In this document: positions 59,221-64,000 of the stretch, one piece after another | Numbering within the stretch: the stretch's first letter is position 1 | How the letters are laid out: every line of letters starts with the position of its first letter | NCBI GenBank assembly: GCA_051656605.1 | Contig: JBOGCF010000036.1 | Location: forward strand, 62,001 to 126,000 | DNA length: 64,000 nt | Reading direction: 5' to 3' | DNA from: UBA12018 sp051656605 | GTDB taxonomy: Bacteria; Bacteroidota; Bacteroidia; Bacteroidales; CAMTPD01 | The notes under the pieces: generated by a model | Told to the model about the DNA's origin: nothing | What the model saw: only the letters and a program-made list of their open reading frames with translations | Database searches by the model: none | Translations under genes and position numbers: made by a program

Positions 59221-62200
59221 TTATTTTGATTTTTGGAACTTCGATAGTTGATCGAGAATAAGTTTACGTTGCCATTCAGGAAGCTCATTGTCTGTATGAA
59301 TCGTACTGTCTATAGCTTCGGCTTTGAGTAATTCGGCCTGTTCAATTTTTATAGCTCTTTGTTCGATGGCTTCACGAAGATTTTGTCCCAGTCCTAAATT
59401 TAATTGATCAGTTGCAACAGAGCTCTCAAATACATTTTTATCGTTCAACTTAGCTTTGGTAAGCTTGAAATGAAGGTGGTGAGGGCGGCCTGATATATTA
59501 AACCCAAACTTGAAAGGAATAAATGAATGAAGTACAGAGAAGTGATAAAATAGTTCATTATCCATTTCTTGGTATCCTGTGATTCCTACTTTGTATTTTT
59601 CAATATCCAGCAGAAAAGGATATACATGAAGCATACCGTTTTTAGCAACCATGCGTATTGATACCGAATCTGTTTTTAGTGTTTGATCTCCATGAAAGAG
59701 TATTAGATCAACAAAGCGAGGAATGAGGTCTTTTGTATTCAACGACATGTTGGTTCCGTTTAAGATACAGGTACCGTATATAGATGGCATATTAATATAC
59801 ATGGTAGAGTCGATGGTCGCTACAGCTTCTACTTTGCAGTGAATATCTCCATCTAGGTTTTGAAGAATTGGCACCAAATGCTTCAAATCAGGAACAATGG
59901 TAATGAGTTTGCCAATATTGAACTTTTGAATATCAATACCAATGGCAGTATATGCATGCGTACGAGGTTTCGTATCATACATACCATTGAGTGTATAGTT
60001 GCCGTCGTTTGATGAGATCTTGAAGTTATCTAATTGCAAAGTTTCATTCATCACGAGAATATTTCCGACAAGCGAGTCTATCAATAGGTTGTCATAAAGA
60101 ACATTGTGGGTATTTATACTTACTCCGAGTGATAAGTTCTTTGGTATCAAGATAAGTTGATTGACTTTTTTCGTTGTATCTTTTCCTATTGGCATCAACT
60201 TGGGTGGAAATATCATACCTACAATGGAGTCTACACTTTCATTCGGGTATTCTCGTAGAGTAAGTACTCCTTTTGCAATGGCCGGAACGATCTGATTTAA
60301 ATTAATTGTATCAGAGCTTATATTCAGCTTCATTGAAAGAGGTTTGTTTTGTACAATAGAATCAACAAGTCCTCCTATAGCTCCGCTAACCAATAAGTCT
60401 GATGCTCCAGATTTTAGATTGAACTCTTTTAATTCTACATTATTCGGAGTGTATAATATTTCAACCTTCTCTACAGTGTTGTCAAGCAGTAGAAATGGAG
60501 AATTAGGCTTTGTCTTTTCTAATAGTAGAGCTCCGGATAAATTCCAGTTGTTGACAAACCGTTGAAAGCCATTTAGATTCATTGTGTCCTTTTTGGGTTT
60601 GTAATCACCCTCGAGTGTGAAATATGTTTTTTCTGTTAGCAGATTCAAGCCCGGAACATGCAACTGATTTGTACTGGTCTTTATCGCAGTACTGATTGTT
60701 TTGATGTTGTCTTTTTTTTGAGAGAAATTGAAATAACCAGTTGTTCCGTTTATTTTATTTGTGATTGAATCATGTTGAAGTTTGTCTTTCAATCGAATTT
60801 CGCCAAAAGAGAAGTTTGTGTTAAGCTGTCCAATTTGTGCTTCTTTGAGTAAGAATCCTTTCGAGAAAAGCTGCAACCCATTAATAGCCATAGTCTCAAA
60901 TGAATTTCTTTGCACGTGAACAGGCTTCATTCGGAATGAGCCTTCAAGCGTATTCTTATTTACAGTATTATTAGAAGTATTGTTTGCAACTAGTTTCAAA
61001 TCGAAGGTTGTTGCTGAGACTTTGAATGTGTCTTTATCCAAATAGGTTGTAAACGAAGGTATCGATGTTTGAGCAGTTATGTTCAATGCCGATAATTTAT
61101 GACGGTCATCAGCTTTTGTGTCTAGTTTAATTTGAGTGTTCAATGCTGCATTTCCTCTAATTAGATTGGCTTTTTGATGACCAACGAATTTGGCAATACT
61201 TTTGAGGTTAACTCTCGAATCGATATAAAGATCAATAGTTGGATTTACGAGTATTTTATTAATGTGACCATGAGCTAAAACTGAAGAGTTCAGTACTTCG
61301 AATCCCAATTGCTCGATATAAAGATTAGAAGCTTCTTTATCTTGCAGATTAAGTGCATATCTGATTGTTGAATTGAGATTTGTAATAGATAGCTGGTTAT
61401 ATGGCTTATTTAAACTTCCGTTTTTGATTTGAATCGAACCTTGCAAAACCGGATAGATATGTTTTTTAGGCATTAAAGTATCTGTAATACTTCCCATCAA
61501 CGAAAGAGCGCAAGTTGGTTTTAGCTCGTCGTTCCACTTCTGTAGTTTCGATGGTAGGAGCTTAAATATAGATTGTATAGAACCAATATTGGCGGTATAG
61601 CGAAGATCAACTAATTGTCCTTTAGCTCCATTGAGTTTGTGCATCTTTCCTTGCAAAGATAAATCAATGTCTTTATTGATGTGAAGGTCGAGTTTTTCAA
61701 TATCAAAATGATGGTATATTGAATCTGTTTTTATCTTACCGTCAAGGTTAACGGCAAGCTTGTTTAGAATCAATTCATCATTTAATAAAATGATATCGTT
61801 TTCTGTGTATAAAGAGATCGTATGTACACCAGGTTGATGTCCTGGCTGGTCTATCTTTAAGCTATCTATTTTGCAATTTACAGTTGTTTTTTCTTTAGGA
61901 AGGTTTATGTCGAATTGTGCACCATTCATATATAAATGAGTGGCATTGAGTTTTTTCCAATCAATAGCAACCTCTCCAAATAAGCGTAACGAATCAGTAG
62001 AAGCATGTAGAAACATTTCTTTGTGTTGATTCGAATAGGTGAAGTCTGCTCCTTGAGCAAGTGTTACATTGTTGATATATAATTTGATTTTTTTGTGGTG
62101 TTTCTTTTTATGAGGATCTTTTTCTTTCGACTGTTTTTTGAAACGAAACATACTCCACGAGTTGGTTTTATCTGCCTCAATATAAACCTGCGCTTTGCCG

Positions 62201-62556
62201 TTTGTAATCTTAGCTTCAGAAATATGTAGCTCGAAGTCGGATAGTAGATAGAATAGATTGATTCTTACATCAAGTTTATCGAATGTTGCTAACGTGTCAG
62301 ATTTTATATCAGCAACACCACTTCGTGCCATACCATTTGATGCAGTAACATGAAAAGAAGGAAAGCTGCGAAACATATCAATACGTAAGGAGTCAAACTC
62401 CATCACACCGTCGATGTGAGTATTTAAAATGTCTTTTGCAATCGCATCGAAACGACTACTATTTGTAATCGTACCAAGTATTACAAATAGTAAACACAAA
62501 AGAAGTGTTAGCGATAAGACTGCAATTGCGATGTATTTTAAGAGCTTATAGATCAT
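59221..62556 (-). CDS. AsmA-like inner-membrane-anchored protein (paralogue 2)
   Basis: About 1111 residues from the ATG at 62556, which puts the membrane helix at the start ('IAIAVLSLTLLLCLLFVILG'); the in-frame start at 62592 would overlap the CDF stop region. Long beta-rich periplasmic body of the AsmA superfamily. The N-terminal AsmA module is clear ('GVMEFDSLRIDMFRSFPSFH'), and the C-terminal 'YKVGITGYQEMDNELFYHFS' aligns with the protein at 29977. It follows the CDF transporter gene on the same strand and may be co-transcribed with it. Envelope lipid or assembly role inferred. Confidence 0.82.
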   Translation of the reverse strand: MIYKLLKYIAIAVLSLTLLLCLLFVILGTITNSSRFDAIAKDILNTHIDGVMEFDSLRIDMFRSFPSFHVTASNGMARSGVADIKSDTLATFDKLDVRINLFYLLSDFELHISEAKITNGKAQVYIEADKTNSWSMFRFKKQSKEKDPHKKKHHKKIKLYINNVTLAQGADFTYSNQHKEMFLHASTDSLRLFGEVAIDWKKLNATHLYMNGAQFDINLPKEKTTVNCKIDSLKIDQPGHQPGVHTISLYTENDIILLNDELILNKLAVNLDGKIKTDSIYHHFDIEKLDLHINKDIDLSLQGKMHKLNGAKGQLVDLRYTANIGSIQSIFKLLPSKLQKWNDELKPTCALSLMGSITDTLMPKKHIYPVLQGSIQIKNGSLNKPYNQLSITNLNSTIRYALNLQDKEASNLYIEQLGFEVLNSSVLAHGHINKILVNPTIDLYIDSRVNLKSIAKFVGHQKANLIRGNAALNTQIKLDTKADDRHKLSALNITAQTSIPSFTTYLDKDTFKVSATTFDLKLVANNTSNNTVNKNTLEGSFRMKPVHVQRNSFETMAINGLQLFSKGFLLKEAQIGQLNTNFSFGEIRLKDKLQHDSITNKINGTTGYFNFSQKKDNIKTISTAIKTSTNQLHVPGLNLLTEKTYFTLEGDYKPKKDTMNLNGFQRFVNNWNLSGALLLEKTKPNSPFLLLDNTVEKVEILYTPNNVELKEFNLKSGASDLLVSGAIGGLVDSIVQNKPLSMKLNISSDTINLNQIVPAIAKGVLTLREYPNESVDSIVGMIFPPKLMPIGKDTTKKVNQLILIPKNLSLGVSINTHNVLYDNLLIDSLVGNILVMNETLQLDNFKISSNDGNYTLNGMYDTKPRTHAYTAIGIDIQKFNIGKLITIVPDLKHLVPILQNLDGDIHCKVEAVATIDSTMYINMPSIYGTCILNGTNMSLNTKDLIPRFVDLILFHGDQTLKTDSVSIRMVAKNGMLHVYPFLLDIEKYKVGITGYQEMDNELFYHFSVLHSFIPFKFGFNISGRPHHLHFKLTKAKLNDKNVFESSVATDQLNLGLGQNLREAIEQRAIKIEQAELLKAEAIDSTIHTDNELPEWQRKLILDQLSKFQKSK

Positions 62557-62607
62557 TTGACGTAATTTTCCATATAGAAAACAGTCAAACAATCGAAAAG
62601 TTATTTA

Positions 62608-63513
62608 TTAATGTGGTGCTCCGCAATTATCCATGCCACAATTTTCATTATCTCGCTCCATTTCGATGGTGACATGATCAATGTTTCCTTTTTTGCAGAT
62701 GGTACGGATGTCGCATTTTAAGGCTTCGATACGCACAACCGGAGTTTCAACAGGAACTACAACATGCAATGTTAGCACATTATGCTCTCCATCTAGCGAC
62801 CAAGCATGCACATCATGAATTGACTCAATACTTTGTAGTTCTAATATTTCAGATTGTATCGATTCTAAGTCTATATCGGCGGGTATTTGTTGCAGAAGGA
62901 TAGAGAAGGTAGATTTGAGATTACGGTATACGTTGTATAATATCCAGCAACTGATGCATAAAGATAATATCGGGTCGATAATTGGGATTTCAACAAAATA
63001 CATGACAATACTTGCAATCAATACGGCTACCCAGCCTAATACGTCTTCCAGTAGATGTAGCATTACTGCACGTTCGCTAAAGGAGTTGCCTTTTTTTAGT
63101 TTAAGAACGGCTGCTCCATTTACGATTAATCCGAATATAGCAAATAGGAACATTCCTTTTGCATTTGCCGGCTCGGGACTGATAATTCGTTCGATACTTT
63201 CTTTAATCACAAAAAAAGTACTGATCATAAGAACAAACGAGATAAATATTGCACCTAACAAGGAAAAGCGTCGGTAGCCATAGGTAAATCGGTTATCACT
63301 TTTTTGTTTCGACTTCTTTTCCAAAAACCAAGTGATTCCTAGAGATATTGAGTCCCCAAAGTCATGTACTGCATCTGAAATAATAGCCACACTATTGGTA
63401 TATATTCCACCTAAAACTTCGATGATGGCAAAGAATAAATTTAGAAAAAAAGCGAATAGTATGTTCTTTTCAGAATGACTGTGTGTGTGGTTGTGGCTGT
63501 GATTGTGTGCCAT
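62608..63513 (-). CDS. Cation diffusion facilitator (zinc-type) exporter
   Basis: A 301-residue CDF-family metal exporter with six membrane helices and a cytoplasmic C-terminal domain. The N-terminus is His-rich ('MAHNHSHNHTHSHSE'), as in zinc exporters such as CzcD/ZitB. Metal-site motifs are 'DAVHDFGDS' in helix II and 'LHLLEDVLGW' in helix V, each with the HxxxD pattern. The C-terminus ends with His and Cys ('ENCGMDNCGAPH'), a possible extra metal site. Zinc is likely; other divalent metals cannot be excluded. Confidence 0.93.
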   Translation of the reverse strand: MAHNHSHNHTHSHSEKNILFAFFLNLFFAIIEVLGGIYTNSVAIISDAVHDFGDSISLGITWFLEKKSKQKSDNRFTYGYRRFSLLGAIFISFVLMISTFFVIKESIERIISPEPANAKGMFLFAIFGLIVNGAAVLKLKKGNSFSERAVMLHLLEDVLGWVAVLIASIVMYFVEIPIIDPILSLCISCWILYNVYRNLKSTFSILLQQIPADIDLESIQSEILELQSIESIHDVHAWSLDGEHNVLTLHVVVPVETPVVRIEALKCDIRTICKKGNIDHVTIEMERDNENCGMDNCGAPH

Positions 63514-63543
63514 AATGTATTTGAGTTAATGAGTATACTCGAA

Positions 63544-64000
63544 TTAGAAAAGGATTCCAATCGTAAAACTCATGCTGTTGATTCGTTTACTTACTTTTAA
63601 TTTTGAGCTAGCTTCGGTTCCAGAAGAGTTGTGTCCGAGTAATACCGTATTTGCAAGAATACCATAATCGTAGAATGCATCAAAGAATAAGCGCCAAATA
63701 GTAAAACTGACACCACATGTTGCACTTAACTGAATGGGCGAGTCTTGAGAAAGAACTAAGCTTCGCATGTTGTTAAAATCAGAATCATTGCTATATGCGT
63801 ATCTTACTTTCGGCCCTAGAATCAGACTTAATCCATATGGACCTTCCTGTACGAGGTGGTAACCAAACAAAACCGGTAAATCGACAGCTTTATTGGTGAA
63901 GTTATAATCAACAATATTGGTCGAACTAATTGGCTCGCCATCTCCTGTATTTTCAATTGGAAGAAAACTAATACTCCCTTGTGAGTAGTGCCAGGTAAGT
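63544..64000 (-). CDS. Outer-membrane beta-barrel protein, 5' end cut by window edge
   Basis: Only the C-terminal 152 residues are visible; the reading frame stays open to the last base of the window. A TTG at 63870 is not the true start, because the upstream frame continues with sensible barrel sequence ('WHYSQGSISFLPIEN', 'DYNFTNKAVDLPVLFGYHL'). Strands such as 'YGLSLILGPKVRYAYS' and 'GVSFTIWRLFFDAFYDYGI' and a terminal 'SMSFTIGILF' with C-terminal Phe fit the PorT-like porin class. It lies 30 bases upstream of the CDF gene on the same strand. Confidence 0.78.
   Translation of the reverse strand, partial: LTWHYSQGSISFLPIENTGDGEPISSTNIVDYNFTNKAVDLPVLFGYHLVQEGPYGLSLILGPKVRYAYSNDSDFNNMRSLVLSQDSPIQLSATCGVSFTIWRLFFDAFYDYGILANTVLLGHNSSGTEASSKLKVSKRINSMSFTIGILF

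Noticed and set aside
1..64000. tRNA or rRNA genes
   Set aside because: I looked for T-loop and CCA-type ends in the intergenic regions and found none convincing; a computed covariance-model scan would be needed to be certain.

Overview
The window is an AT-rich chromosomal segment of a Bacteroidales-type bacterium (Bacteroidota). I infer this from the many intergenic TAnnTTTG -7 promoter elements, from families largely restricted to Bacteroidota (fimbrillin/FISUMP lipoprotein, DUF5686, DUF4293, DUF4494, DUF4491, an Rpb6/omega-like protein beside bamD), and from an anaerobe's gene set (pyruvate formate-lyase and its activase, KamA-type radical SAM enzyme). The genus cannot be fixed from what I see. 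No rRNA, tRNA, transposase, phage gene or CRISPR array was found; most of the window reads as stable core chromosome.

Layout. 0-10 kb: surface lipoprotein, acyltransferase, CvfB-like S1 protein, small barrel protein, miaA-kdsA, a Crp/Fnr regulator and a DUF5686 outer-membrane protein. 10-19 kb: minus-strand PspC-uvrB-amidase-like cluster, KamA-type enzyme, then plus-strand phenylacetate-CoA ligase/ACT pair, bamD, omega-like subunit, DUF4293. 18.5-25.7 kb: barrel protein plus LysM/receptor-like protein, transglycosylase-uvrA, HAD phosphatase. 26-29.3 kb: a tandemly duplicated pair of LuxR-type regulators. 30-40.6 kb (minus): AsmA-like protein, MarR plus a four-domain CoA-disulfide-reductase/rhodanese/TusA/DsrE protein, and a lemA-M48 protease-DUF4494-YggS-DHOD-like run. 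40.9-44 kb: MarR-EmrA-MFS efflux operon. 44-49 kb (minus): OPT transporter, HAD, sodium/solute symporter, engB. 49.7-53 kb: pflBA. 53-57.4 kb: AraC regulator divergent from a large exported protein joining a beta-propeller, a hydrazine-synthase-alpha-like region with two CXXCH haem sites and a SUMF1-like domain. 57.5-64 kb (minus): self-cleaving-type XRE/S24 repressor, Hsp20, a second AsmA-like protein, a CDF metal exporter and a barrel protein cut by the window edge.

What stands out. (1) Four intergenic arrays (about 4.95, 29.4, 49.1 and 52.9 kb) contain imperfect palindromes repeated at a strict 22- or 23-bp period. In several, the unit sequence differs while the dyad and the spacing persist, and some units are exact inverted copies of others. 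I cannot assign them to a named repeat family. (2) Two copies of a two-gene LuxR/PAS-LuxR module have matching leaders: the same 15-mer upstream and a small hairpin just before the first start codon. (3) The exported dihaem/SUMF1-like protein and its probable AraC regulator form a self-contained locus of unknown function.
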